Positions 36,312 through 47,388 of a stretch of 64,000 nt of DNA are shown piece after piece. Source of the DNA: Massospora cicadina. Its lineage: Eukaryota; Entomophthoromycota; Entomophthoromycetes; Entomophthorales; Entomophthoraceae. Positions within the stretch are counted from its first letter, which is position 1; each line of letters starts with the position of its first letter. The translations under genes were made by a program, and so were the position numbers. The stretch is from positions 1-64,000 of the forward strand of contig JAKSZP010009592.1 of the NCBI GenBank assembly GCA_022478985.1, in the 5' to 3' direction. Below the pieces are notes generated by a model. It worked only from the letters and a program-made list of their open reading frames with translations, was not told where the DNA came from and ran no database searches.

Positions 36312-37484
36312 ATGTCAAACTCAGAATCCCGCTATCAGCAACTTCTTAACAGTCTGTCAGATTTGGACCTCCGCCTCTTCCAGAAGATGAGTCAGGATGC
36401 TCGACGGAACCTCTTCTATGGTCCTTCCAGGACTCATACGCCTAGTCTGGCACAAGGGGCTAGTCCTTCCATCAAATTATTGGAAATGGTAACCAATCCC
36501 TCTGAAACCAGGCGTGCCATCATTTTGAACAACTCTCGGCCAACTCTTCCCTTGAAGTCAATCCCTGAGTTGGACTTCAAACCCTTCTGGATTTGGCTCC
36601 TTTCACTGATACTCCAAACATCATCATCGATGCTCCGGAGTTATGCCAGTTGCTTTGGATTGTTCATTCTTAGCCAGTTCAGATTTGCTCCCTGAGTTCC
36701 TCTTCTGACTCGGGCAATTCTACCAACCTGCTGTGCTGGTTTCTGAGCTTTCAAATTGGGAACAGCACACATTTTGAGCTCCCCTACGCTGAAATTTGGG
36801 CCCAGGTTACTGAGTCATTGACATTAATGCTGAATCCCTCTGATCTGGACAACCTTCTGAATCAGGATACTGCCACTTATGCTCTCCATTTTGCTGGCCA
36901 AGTTCTTCAAAGTTGATTGATGAAGCTTCCAGCCTCTCCTGTCTTCCATCCTTTTTCAGCTTCAGCTTCTGTGAAGCCCATAGTCATTATTTACTAGATG
37001 AAATCTGCTCTTTACACAACTACCTCTTCTATGGAGCTTCTCATCGGTATCTTCCATTGATGGCATTAATTGGGGGCATGATTTGACAACCCCCCTCAGT
37101 AATCCTTCTTTGCTGCCAGCTCACATGTCCGGTGTTCTTGATGAGGCCTGTCAGCAGGCACTCAAGACAAATCTTCTGGTGCTGGTGCCTTATCAGGATT
37201 ACTCGGTGTTATTTGCCAATTGCCTCTTCCTATATTGCTGTTTTCCTCCCTGCTCCAGGGTTTCACGATTGGCTTCTTCTGACATATCAATTTCCCTTCC
37301 CCTAGTCACGTTCTCTCAGGGCTCAATGTCCGCTCAAAGAACGTGGTTTTGTGTAGGTCTCGCCCTTACAAGTGTCCGATCACATATCATTTTTGACGGG
37401 CTATTTCTTCCTACTGCAATCCATCCTCCCTCCCCCAAGAGGCGACATAGGTGGAATCATCCCCGTACTGAGGACAACCAATAA
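36312..37484 (+). pseudogene. unknown protein-like ORF antisense to G3 pol
   Basis: An ATG at 36312 starts MSNSESRYQQLLNSLSDLDL, and the frame runs to 36695. Around 36590 a second frame takes over with protein-like sequence (TPNIIIDAPELCQLLW, later YAEIWAQVTESLTLMLNPSD) to about 36915. A third block, 37083-37484, ends in a basic tail (SPKRRHRWNHPR). Together they suggest one former protein of roughly 390 residues on the strand opposite to pol, between integrase and the 3' LTR. Low-complexity runs are few and a leucine-rich helical character is likely. I do not recognise the family. It could be an accessory gene of G3, a captured host gene, or the gag of another inserted element. Confidence 0.45.
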
Positions 37485-37596
37485 AAATAAAAATTATAAA
37501 AACATATCATTTTTTTCTATGCATTAAAATTTTTTCCCATATTTTTTATTGATCTTTTTATTTTTATTCTCTCTTTTTTTCTATAAGACTTGACCT

Positions 37597-37800
37597 TGTT
37601 TCAGTTCAGAGGTCCATCCTTCTCCAAAATTGGATCCTGGGCACTTAAACCTACCAGTTTTCTATAGTTCAGAGGTCCTTTTTTTGGACTTAACCATCTA
37701 GATTGGTTCAGAGGTCCTTTTTTTGGACTTGACCTAATAATCAGGACATGACCAACTTAATGGTTCATTGGTCCTTTGGGAACTCTTTTATTTTTTTCTT
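37597..37800 (+). repeat. GGTTCAGAGGTCC cassette, copy 1
   Basis: Contains three spaced 'gttcagaggtcc' motifs plus 'ggatcctgggcacttaaacctaccagtt' and 'caggacatgacca' segments. The same ordered set occurs at 39972-40160 in the same orientation. Short inverted repeats (AGTCC-A7-GGACC type on the minus strand) recur within it. Confidence 0.6.
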
Positions 37801-39480
37801 TGATCCAATGCTTTAGATACTTAGCGTGGACTTGATTTACTACTCTTCCATACAAGAGATTCTTGATGGAGTAAGCATCAGTCGCCACCTTGGCAATTAC
37901 TTCAAATGGACCTGACCATAACACATCCAAATTGTTTCTTCATCCAAAACCATGTGTATCGCAATAGGTGACTCTTTCTCCAATTTAATATACTTCTAAT
38001 GGCGGTCAGTTCTTATCATCCATCAATTTTGCTCGTACCCTTTTCTTTAAGGTTGTATCAAATGCTTGTTATTGCATATCGATCAGGATACTCATTGGTC
38101 AGTTTAGGTATTGTTCAGTACTCATCCCCAATGTAGGTTCTACTACCAAATATAATATTGGTGGCAACGCGGCCTTCCTCCTGTAAAGTAATTTAAATGG
38201 CATCTTTACCGTCGCCATATGATGACTGATGTTGTAGGCAAATGTTACTGAACTCAGGTATGTTCCCCACGCGGAAGTTCTCCCTGCGACTAGCTTCCTC
38301 AGCGTCGCGGCCAGCATCCCATTGACCCATTCTACCAATCCATTTGTCTCCGGCCAGTATGATACTGACACGACTCCCTAAATCCCCATTATTTCATTTA
38401 GCCTTGGGATCAAATGAGACGTGAAGTTGGTCTCATTATCACTCAGTATAACTTGTGGACATCCATGCCAGTATACTACTTGATCCAGGATGAATCTTGC
38501 AGTACTGGTAGCATCAACTCTAATTAGGGCTTTTGTTTTGACCCATATTGTCAGATGGTCAATTGCTACTATGATATATTTGACTCCTCCTGTGCTCATT
38601 GCCAGCTGTACCATCACGTCAATGGACACCATGTGCCATGCAAATCTAGGTCGGACCAGTCGGTATCCAGTTGTATTCTTATGTGGTTTATGCAATTGGC
38701 ATTCCATGCAACAAGCCATATGATCCGTAACATCATAGTTAATTGATTCCCAGTAACAATACTGGCGAATATGGTCAGTTGTTTTTCTCAGGCCTCCATG
38801 CCTGACAAGCTTATGAGCTTCTTGAACTATTGCTGCTCTTTCTGAAAGTTTTGGTAATAATAATAATTTCCCATTTATCATCTTATATACTTATCCATCC
38901 ATGATCTCAGTGTTTTCCAACACTTTTTGAAGTGAACCTTGGATTTCTTGAGGCTTGTCCTCAATTCTTCCTTCGACCATTCTCTGGAATAGCTCATCCG
39001 CCTGTGGATATACCAACTGGATCATTGGTAACCGCGATAAGCCATCCGCGTTCTGGTGAGAAGCCCCCGCTTGGTGGACTATCTCAAAATCTTAATCCTG
39101 AAGCTTAAGTGCCCATCGGGCCAGTCATCCTTTAGGTTCCTATAAATTGTGCAGCCAACGCAGCAAAGAGTGGATTATCACCACCTTAAATTGCGTTCTG
39201 TGGACTACACCCAAAGCTGCTTACAGGCGTAAATGACCACAAGGCATTCACGCTCAGTCATGGTGTGATTCCTCTCAGCAGTTGAGAGTGTCCGGCTCAA
39301 TAATGCCACCAGATGTTTGTCCCCAAGTTCATCTACTTGACTCAGTTGGCGCTTATCACCATCAACAAAGCATCAGTTTGAATGATAAACTCCCAATTGA
39401 AATTCAGCTATTTCAGAATCAGCAAATATATCAGATACCAGCTATTCATCAAAGGAGTCCTGGGCCTCTTCATCCCATAT
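37801..39480 (-). pseudogene. G3 RNase H and integrase
   Basis: Right to left: EEAQDSFDE near 39460 precedes RNase H, with FIIQTDALL (first catalytic aspartate) near 39380 and SRTLSTAERNHTMTEREC near 39240-39290. The linker has HQAGASHQNADGLSRLP. The integrase zinc finger (HKLVRHGG ... CCMECQ) and core ([22 protein letters not shown]) fall within 38378-38881. TNGLVEWVNG with the third acidic residue is at 38310-38345. The C-terminal part near 37800-37990 reads NLDVLWSGPFEVIAKVATDA. A few stops and frameshifts interrupt it. The domains are better preserved than those of G1. Confidence 0.85.
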
Positions 39481-41048
39481 GAATAATTTGAGCACCTCCT
39501 CCTTCTGCCCTTCCAGCAGATCTGCAAGCTGCTCCCAATCAACCAATAGGTTTTTGTTTTTTGCCACCCCAGCCGGTAATCCTATTTCATTGAGAGACCC
39601 TAAATTGTAGAATTGTCTCAATTAGGCCTGATTGGCAGATTTCCCCATTATTGACCTTGCAATTCACTTCATTTGTATCCTAATTTCCTGGTCGTTTTTG
39701 GGCAAATTTTCTCCGATACTTTTCTATAATTCGAGCATATCCTCTTGCTGGCCTTCCAGCAGATCAGCGAGTTGCTCTTAATCAACCTATAGTTGATACT
39801 TTTTGGGTACCCCGGCCAATAATTTCATCTCATTGAGGGTGGAATTTCCTCCATTTGGCCATCAGGATTTCTTGTCGCTTCTTAGGTCCAAAATCATAGA
39901 CCATAAAATCGATATTTTAATATTTTATATATTTTTTGTATTTATTTTGCAATGGGACTTGCAACCTACAAAAGGCTCAGAGGTCCTTCTTTCCCCTTCA
40001 TCCTAACTAGGTCCTGGGTACTTAAACCTACCAGTTATCATGGTTCAAAATCCTATCCTCTTGAGATTTAACCTACCATTTGGTTCAGTGGTCCCCTTCT
40101 GGGACTTGACCAAATCTCAGGACATAACCATCCAATGGTTTGGAGGTCCTCTGGGAACATTGCAACTATTTTCTCTTAGTCTCAATACTACCAATTAGTA
40201 TTGACCTTTCTCCCTATACGGCCAGCAGCGCTGTCTTATCATGTCTAGGCCATACTTGCCGACTTTGGGCAGTTCTCCTAATTTAGGCTTTCTAATCCTG
40301 ACTGGAAATTTGTCCCACAGGCCCTAATTTCATCTCTTATTTGGCAACTGATGCTTCCAGATCTTTGTATCTCATCAGCCAATAGTTTCGTCTGATTGTT
40401 CATCTCGTTTTTTCCTCTGAAAAAGATTTTCAGCCTTCATGGCTATCCTCAATTACACAGATCGTTCTGGCCTCATTAACTTCATCTAATTTCTCCAGAA
40501 TTAATGAACTCGTCTCCAGCAACTTCTGACCAGTGATTGAGTGTTATTAAATCATATGATAATTCCACTATCTTGGATCAATCATTTCCTATTTCGATTT
40601 CATCTCTTCATTGGTATGGCAATCCAATTCTCCAGATTGATTGCTTCTTATTTTGTCCAATGCCTCTTCTAAACACTCTCTCCTCAGAACTATTTAAAGC
40701 GGATCCAATTTCAACCTGAGTTGATCCTGCTGTTCCTTGGGACTATTTACGCGCTCCCAATTCCAATCCAAGTTGGCCCTGCTGATACTCTTCATCTTAA
40801 GTAGATGTCTGGTGAAACTGGTTTCCTTACAGCACTAGATAGCTCCATATCTAGGCTGCAAGTTCTTTTCCCTGAACTTGAGTATCTTCATTTTGTTTCA
40901 CTCGGAGCTCCAATGCTGAGCTGGGTGAATGCCATTGAACGTGATCCTCTGCACGTTCTATCTTTGTTACTTCCTTCAGTAACTTATTTCCAAATTTGGA
41001 AACATCTTCTTTGTACAACATTATAGATATATTCTTCTACTCAAATAC
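39481..41048 (-). pseudogene. G3 gag-like region fused to pol end by deletion
   Basis: On the minus strand a glutamate-rich segment, WEQLADLLEGQKEEVLKL, lies near 39490-39540. A second copy, EQLADLLEGQQEDMLEL, lies near 39730-39780, each preceded by an LNE(M/I)-x-L-x-AGV stretch. This gives a ~250-base internal duplication. Further right, broken frames carry LADEIQRSGSISCQIRDEI, coiled-coil-like. I read this as gag-derived. No aspartic protease or RT motif is present before RNase H, implying an internal deletion of roughly that part of pol. The cassette at 39972-40160 lies inside the region. Confidence 0.45.
39972..40160 (+). repeat. GGTTCAGAGGTCC cassette, copy 2
   Basis: Second copy of the cassette at 37597-37800, about 2.37 kb away, with the same order of segments and several point differences. 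Confidence 0.6.
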
Positions 41049-41066
41049 CCCCTGTAGTGAGCACCA
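41049..41066 (-). other. G3 candidate primer-binding site
   Basis: Minus strand reads TGGTGCTCACTACAGGGG three bases after the 5' LTR. The TGG start fits pairing with a tRNA 3' CCA end. The matching tRNA was not identified. Confidence 0.55.
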
Positions 41067-41069
41067 ACT

Positions 41070-42209
41070 TGTAAAAATTTACTAGTTTGTTCTTATTGGC
41101 AAACAACCCTAGTAATCCTTTTAATGCATAGGTTCGGTTTCCTTGTGCACCTCATGTTGTAAAAAATATATTATCCAATAATAGTATGGAGACTATTATC
41201 CATAGTTGAGTTAGAACTATTATCAGGCCCAATGCTTCAGCCGGTATTTCCAATTAGATACATGATAGTTTTACTTTTAGGGATTCGTTCCCTATATTAC
41301 TGTCCACTTGATCTTCATCAAGATCCTCTGATGACAGTCTCCTTTGGCCCAACACACAGTTGGCAGAGATCCCTTAGTCATAAAATTCTATCTCTAGATC
41401 CCCGCTCAGATCTCTACTATTCTCTCTGAGAGTCTACCAATTATTGCCTTCTGCAATAATATCCTTGAGATGGAACTTCATATTGGATGCTGATAGTCTA
41501 ATTATAACTGAATCTACAATAAAACTAATAATGTTCTAATGTATAATTTGTATCTGTTTTTATCTATATTTTATTATAGTGAATCCTAGGGAATTTATAG
41601 GGGATTCAGCCATCTAACCCTCAGTTGACACCTCTTTGATGAAACGGCAGCCGTTGCCATTGAATCACCCTTCCTCATCTCAGCAGTGATGGTCTTCCCC
41701 ATCCTGGCTAGTATTCCATCATTGGACATCCTCAAGACCTCAAACGGAAAGAGTCAGAAATGTGCTCCTAACGTTTTCCTCTCAATCCAAGCAAACCAAC
41801 CATAATTGGCTAGTGACCTGCTTAGGTAATGGGACTTTTTACCCATTATGGCAGGTCAATTTACCAACTAATTCAATTCGCTAGTTGCAGGCGGCATCAC
41901 TCGCCTCACAACTCACCATACATTCCCAATCAATTGGTGATGAAACCTGACCGATACCAATTGGTACACCTGATAGTTAATAACTATCAGATGCCCCTAT
42001 TTCGTTGGCCGCTCCGCCCAATGAGATATTAAGTATTCATCTGGATTGATCCCCAATGGATACGACCAGGTGAATATCCCAAAATCCCCCAAATGTAGCT
42101 CCTCTGAAATTTGGGTCAACCAATTTATGATTCACTTTGCTTTAGGGAATTTTCCCCTAGCGACACCAGGTAATCTAGCAGGCTGGGTATATGGGCAAAA
42201 ATCCCAACA
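41070..42209 (-). repeat. G3 5' LTR
   Basis: 1,140 bp from TGTAAAAATT to CCCAACA on the plus strand; partner of 34596-35734. It borders the G2 protease sequence on its right. Confidence 0.9.
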
Positions 42210-43083
42210 AAAGTATATAAGCTTAAGGTTGTCGGCCAGGTCTTGGTCAATAAAATTATCAGAGGCTCCACTATCAACTAAGATAGTAGTGCTGAATTTT
42301 CCTAAAGGAAGGAAAGGGTATCAGAATAAAAATATTCAGAACGGTATTATTTATTGCAAACACTGCAATTACTTCACCATGAAAATTTTCTTCAGGCATA
42401 AGCATGCCTCCAGGGTACGTTTTGGCATCAAAAAATGGAGAGGGATAGTTGGCCACTCTTACTACTGAGGGCACATATCCCACCATATCTTCAGCAGTTT
42501 CATAAACGTCTTTATATTGTAAAAGTAACTCCTTCTCCACCTCTTGGGTTCTGCGGATCATGATAGTGGTCAAGTGCGGTTTCTCTGGGTAATTTGGTAT
42601 ACTAAAATGAGTTCCATATCATAGCCATAAGAGAAGATTTTTGGCTTGTTTTTATAAAAGGAATCAGCATTATAAAATGTGTTTGGGCCAAAAACAACAC
42701 CATACTCTTTTGGCAATGGGTTGTGCACTGGTATCCAAGGCCATAACCACCTGTCTCTTCGTCAATGATCCTACCTGCACTGTCCAAATGCTGCGCCAAG
42801 AAGTTTTTTGTATTGATTTTGTTAATTTAGGTGGAAAATTGGGGAATCATGACTTTCGGATTGCAAAGCATCCATATCCACCAAGTACAAGCAAGAATGG
42901 TGTGTACTTTCCAGTCAGAGGTAGCAGAAAAACGCCAAGATGCTCCAACCATCAGCAATTTGAGAAAACAATGGTGAGCTAAAATGCAGCTAGGAGCAGC
43001 AGCTGGTGCACCCAATTCTCACTTTACAAAAGTCCCACGTGGATATTGTTTATTCACGTAAAATAAAGTGGTTGGTTGACTAA
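42210..43083 (-). pseudogene. G2 gag end and protease start
   Basis: Left part: ILVDSGASDNFIDQDLADNL on the minus strand at about 42216-42275 is the aspartic protease active site (DSGA), cut by G3 about 15 residues later. To its right, frames 42274-42573 (RTQEVEKELLLQYKDVYETA) and 42602-42799 belong to gag or the gag-pol spacer. No clear zinc knuckle is visible. The region is bounded on the right by the G2 5' LTR. Confidence 0.7.
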
Positions 43084-43978
43084 TATAAGGAGAGTGTCTA
43101 TAACTCTCCAGTTCCCAGCAAGGTATTGCATGGTGCACAAATCCAACGCAGGGGACTAGTCGTCAGTACTAAGGTAGGATAGCCCCGCAGCGGGTCTGTA
43201 GCTAAGATAACCTAAGTTGAGGTCGTTTAAAGTGGTATAAATTGACAGATACATAACAAACAACTTGACTTGGGTGGACTTAAATTGGAATCCATACCCA
43301 TGCAGTGATCTGGGCTGAAATACAAGGGTGCATCAATCTGGAGGGGACCAGGGCGGCCCAGCGGTGCACCAGAAGAGAGAGTTAAATTTTTGCAAATCAA
43401 CAGGATAACGTTGCACAAGATCTCCTTGAAGAGGTTTGCGCACAGGTTCACCCAAGTTAGCATGAATAAAACATAAACTAACAAGGGGATCTTATTAAGA
43501 AGGAAGTTGACTAACAAGAAAGGTTGGTCTCGCAGAAGCATATTTAAGCAATTTTGGGGGAATCATTAATTGATTGAACTGGTGCTAAGCCCAGGTGCAT
43601 CATTTAGCGCACGCTACCATCAGAAAGGGTACTATAACTCTTAATAGACTAAACGCGGGTTATTGATTGAAAGTAAGGATGACCCAAACTGGAAATTTTA
43701 AAATTGAACAGGTTTGGAAACCCTCCTCACTGATCAACCAAAATTGAACCATCGCTATTTAGAACGTAGCTTGTGCATTTTAACGTCCAGGCTGTAACGC
43801 CAGGATGTGTATTACGCACTTCCTAGGACCAACCTGGCATTTTTGGCCAGTACCCAGAGTTGGTCCAGGGTATGTTTAAGGTCAGGGAGGCCTGCCAACT
43901 TCACCTTTTTGGCCCTTTGACGTTCAGCCTTGTCCTTGCTGTTGGTTCCCATTATTATGTCATCCTCAAGCCATGACA
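43084..43978 (-). repeat. G2 5' LTR
   Basis: 895 bp, the same length as 30347-31241. The plus-strand left end reads TATAAGG where its partner has TGTAAGG. The right end CATGACA abuts the G1 RT frame. Confidence 0.9.
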
Positions 43979-46932
43979 TTAAGCTGGAACAATCCCTTCA
44001 AGGTGATTATAGTGCACATCTCATGTTATGCCACTGGCAACTCAATATGCTTGTACCCCAATATCAAGTGCATAGTGGAGAAGTAGTTAGTGCCTCTAAA
44101 CCGATATAAAGCATTGTCAATCTATGGGAGAGGATATGAATCTTTATTAGTGACGCTATTAAGCTTCTGGTAGTCAATGAACACCCAATTTGTTCATGTT
44201 TTTCTTAACAGTTAGCACTCGCAATACCCAAGGACCTTTGAATGTATCCAACATCCCCTGCTCAATCAATTTGTCTACCTCATCAAAGACTATGTGCTCC
44301 GCAGCCTTGGAGCGTTGGATGGGCTATGACCAAGTGGGATGGTGGTCTCCCATGTCTACCCAATGCATCACTCCGCGTGCTCATCCAAAATCATGGTCAT
44401 CAGAAGCAAAAATATCTTGGTATTTTATAAACAGGGTCATCGCCCTATCTTTCTGTTTCTCCAACAGCCCAGTCAGAGATTCCCTCAGAACCATTCATTA
44501 TGCCAAATGAGGTTCTTAAAGATAGGCTGAGGTCCTCCCAATACCTAAAATCATGAATTTGGAGGACTTCATCAATAGACATCAAGTGCAAATAAGCCAC
44601 CAATTGTGCCTTTGGATTGTCATGGACACCTTCTGTAGGTTCTCTAGAAATACCTTCACTTCCCCATGTCCTGTAACATTATTCCCGGAGCCACCTAAGG
44701 TTCAACCCACGATTGGTGGTAGGGCCCCAGAATTTCCCTGTATAGCCCTTCAGGGATGCCTATTGGGAGCTCTGTCCCTATTGTGACCTGATTCCAAGAA
44801 GGTATGCTCAAAGCACTTGTTACCAGTAGTGGAATACCGTTAAACCGTAAATCTAGTTAGGAAGAGCTCAGATCCTCCGCTTCATTCACTGATATCAAAC
44901 AGGAATTATCCCATTGCTATATACAATATTAACTTTACTAAAGTGGATGGGGTCTCTTGGAACTCTACTGGAGGTAAAGTTAATGGGGAACTGTTGTCCT
45001 AGGATACTAATGTTTCATCTACCATATTGAGAACAGCCCCAAATTGCCACATGAACGCATAACTGATCAACATGTCTTAGTTACTATTAGGCAAAACCAC
45101 AGCTGGAGCAGATGCGCAAACTGACCCAAACCTCAAAGGCGACGCGCTGTATGCACCCTCCAATACAGTGCACTGTGTCCTCATGGTCCTATACACTACT
45201 CTGTGTTCCACATCCAGTTTCAACTGAAGCTTCGCACACAGGCTTTGTTAAGATTATATTAACTGGACACCAGTATCTATAATTGCCCGAATTTTTGTGT
45301 TCTGAACAAAAGAATTATCACAGTAGGTACACTCCAAATAAGAGAAACTGTTGGTGTCTAGTACATGTACATCCAAGGGCTTTTTATTACAAAGAAAAGT
45401 GACAATACCAGCACTGACATGAAGATGCTCCTGGTCGATTCTCTCTACTGGAATCAAGTTCACCCCTTTTAGACTTGCAACAATTATAAAGGTATGACTT
45501 CATCTGTGCCATTCCGCTCAAGGATTTGTCAGGCATACGGTTTTTGCACATCTCAGCAGAGCTCCAAGTCTGCGTTATTAAGTCTCTCCCTCAGTTTGAG
45601 TACAATATATCATAGGGGATTTTTGATTTTATAGATTGTCATGATGTGTACTGGGTCTGACAAAAAGCAACTCACAGGAATCATCCAGTAAAAATAGGTT
45701 TGAATTAGTGGAAATAGAGCATTCCATTTATACTCCACTCTTCCTTTTCCCTGTTCCTTATGGGCAACTATTACTGCATGGACATTCAGTTTGCCTGGAC
45801 AGATAGCACATAATGGCCTCTTAGGCCACACATGAAACAAACATATGTATATGGCACTCATCTCTGCATCACACCCACAGGTCCAGGTCAGAAATTAAAG
45901 GATGGATTATAATATGGCTGAGGACAAGCTGGTTGAGGATAATCAGGACGGAAAGGATTCACCAGAGCTTCAAGTGGACGAGGATTAACCATCGGTTTAT
46001 AACCGAGTCATCGGTGTCCATCTTCTGACGGAGATTCAGTAGAAATTGTAGGTGTTTTCACTTTCACATTGGGAGCACTAAAAGTGATAGACAAATTTCA
46101 TAAACAAATGACAATTTTTTATAGCTCCGCAAAATCTTAGAGAATGTAGGTCATAGCATTATACAGTTCTTAATATAACTTAACAGCCGCCATCATCACT
46201 ATACTAACCTCCTCATTAGATAAGATATACTTCCAACAGCACATGAGCCTCAGCTGTAAACCAAGACAAACTCCATCAAGGACTCATTCTTTTGAAAATC
46301 TATAATAAAACTCTGCCTTGCGCCATGCCATTTTTTGCCACACTAAAAAACAAGCAGATCACGGTCTCCTTCACCTCGTAATACATTATGGTACTACTCT
46401 TAAGTGTCATGAGACCTGGTCGGCGCACTGACATCCAGAGTGGATAGCAAAAGTTTAGCTTTCTACCAATTGGAAGCCCCTTCTACCGCAAATATGAACT
46501 GCTTAAAGAATCTTGGTATATTTCCATCCCGGTTAATTGGGGAAGCTTGTCAATAATAAACCCTCCCTCTCCAGCACTACTACTCCATCTACGCTCAGCA
46601 AAGCATAGTCGCTCTGTAGTGTCATATAAGCAATCAGCAAGGTTGGCTGGCTTGGCAACCCACCTTGTGTAGTTGGTAAAATGCATGTTTGAGCTGATCT
46701 GTTATACCTTTATTCTCTCAGAAAAGCATTTTATAAGCCTGGATTAGTGTCCAAGGCAAGCTTCAATTCTGCATATTGGGATAACTCTATAAACTGGGGT
46801 GTTACCCTGTTAAGGGGAACCAGTCGCACCATTGCTTTGGCGAATATGAAACTTTTTAATGAGTTGATCAATGGGCCACCTGTTTTGAGCACCACCATCT
46901 ACTTTTGGCAAAACTGGTTATGTCCTCCAAGC
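43979..46932 (-). pseudogene. G1 gag, protease and first half of RT
   Basis: Next to the G2 LTR, RT reads (right to left) WVFIDYQKLNSVTNKDSYPL near 44150-44200, then YFSTMHLILGYKHIEL, then the break. The usual YFSxxDL has histidine in place of the catalytic aspartate of motif A. Protease lies at 45254-45463, with IRAIIDTGVQLI (DTG active site). A zinc knuckle near 45830, CFMCGLRGHYVLSV, has lost its last cysteine. Further right, 46483-46686 and neighbours are broken gag. The 5' LTR with a primer-site-like TTGGAGGACATAACC follows at 46918-46932. Confidence 0.75.
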
Positions 46933-47388
46933 TGGTTGCACAGGTAAAGCCCACTGAGCAATGGACGATCTTTATGATGATTGCTAATCCTCAAAAAATA
47001 ACATTAAAGTATTAAAATAAGGAGCTATCGCCCCACTGGAACCCAGCTTATTATTATATATAATAACGGACTACTTCCACTAGAACCTTTCTCTCTCCTC
47101 ATCTTTTTCCATAAAACTCCTTTTTTCTTATGCTCAAATTTTAATACTTGATATTCCTAGTCAGTTTTATCATTACGATTAGTGATTCTCTATTTACTAC
47201 AATTTAGGTGTTTCATTCTATTATTAAGGCTCAGGCAGAATTCTCTCAATTTGCCAAAATATAAATACTTCGATCAATTCTTCTTGCATCAACATGATCC
47301 TCCCACTTGATATTGAGGCTCACCTTGAATCATAAATTATGATCTGGCGGATATGTGGCTTATCATCCAGTCATATCAATTTTTGACA
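46933..47388 (-). repeat. G1 5' LTR
   Basis: 456 bp; partner of 27745-28207, with many substitutions and small indels. This is consistent with G1 being the oldest of the three nested elements. Confidence 0.85.

Larger units (their letters stand above)
34596..42209 (-). mobile_element. gypsy element G3, inserted in G2 protease
   Basis: The innermost element has LTRs of about 1.14 kb at a constant offset of 6,474 bases. It interrupts G2 just after the protease active site (DSGASDNFID, about 42245-42275). Flanking pentamers CAGGT and AAAGT match at only two or three positions. The polypurine tract (35735-35750) and a candidate primer site (41049-41066) fix its minus orientation. RNase H and integrase are present; protease and RT are not found. 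An antisense protein-like ORF lies between integrase and the 3' LTR. Confidence 0.85.
30347..43978 (-). mobile_element. gypsy chromovirus G2, inserted in G1 RT
   Basis: G2 has two 895-bp LTRs (30347-31241 and 43084-43978). It lies within the RT of G1: the G1 frame reads ...TIITLKGLFQLN up to 43979 and resumes with PQGLCNA left of 30347, as expected within RT. Flanking pentamers TGTAG and TTAAG agree at only three of five positions. Removing G3 gives about 6.0 kb. A chromodomain at the end of integrase defines it as a chromovirus. Confidence 0.85.
27745..47388 (-). mobile_element. gypsy element G1 (outermost of three nested)
   Basis: G1 has LTRs of 463 bp (27745-28207) and 456 bp (46933-47388), both starting with TGGTTGCACAGG on the plus strand. 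Its pol is split: RT motif B onward, RNase H and integrase lie left of 30347, while gag, protease and the first RT motifs lie right of 43978. Removing G2 leaves about 6.0 kb, a normal gypsy size. All coding pieces read on the minus strand. No matching 5-bp target duplication was seen at the outer ends. Confidence 0.85.
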
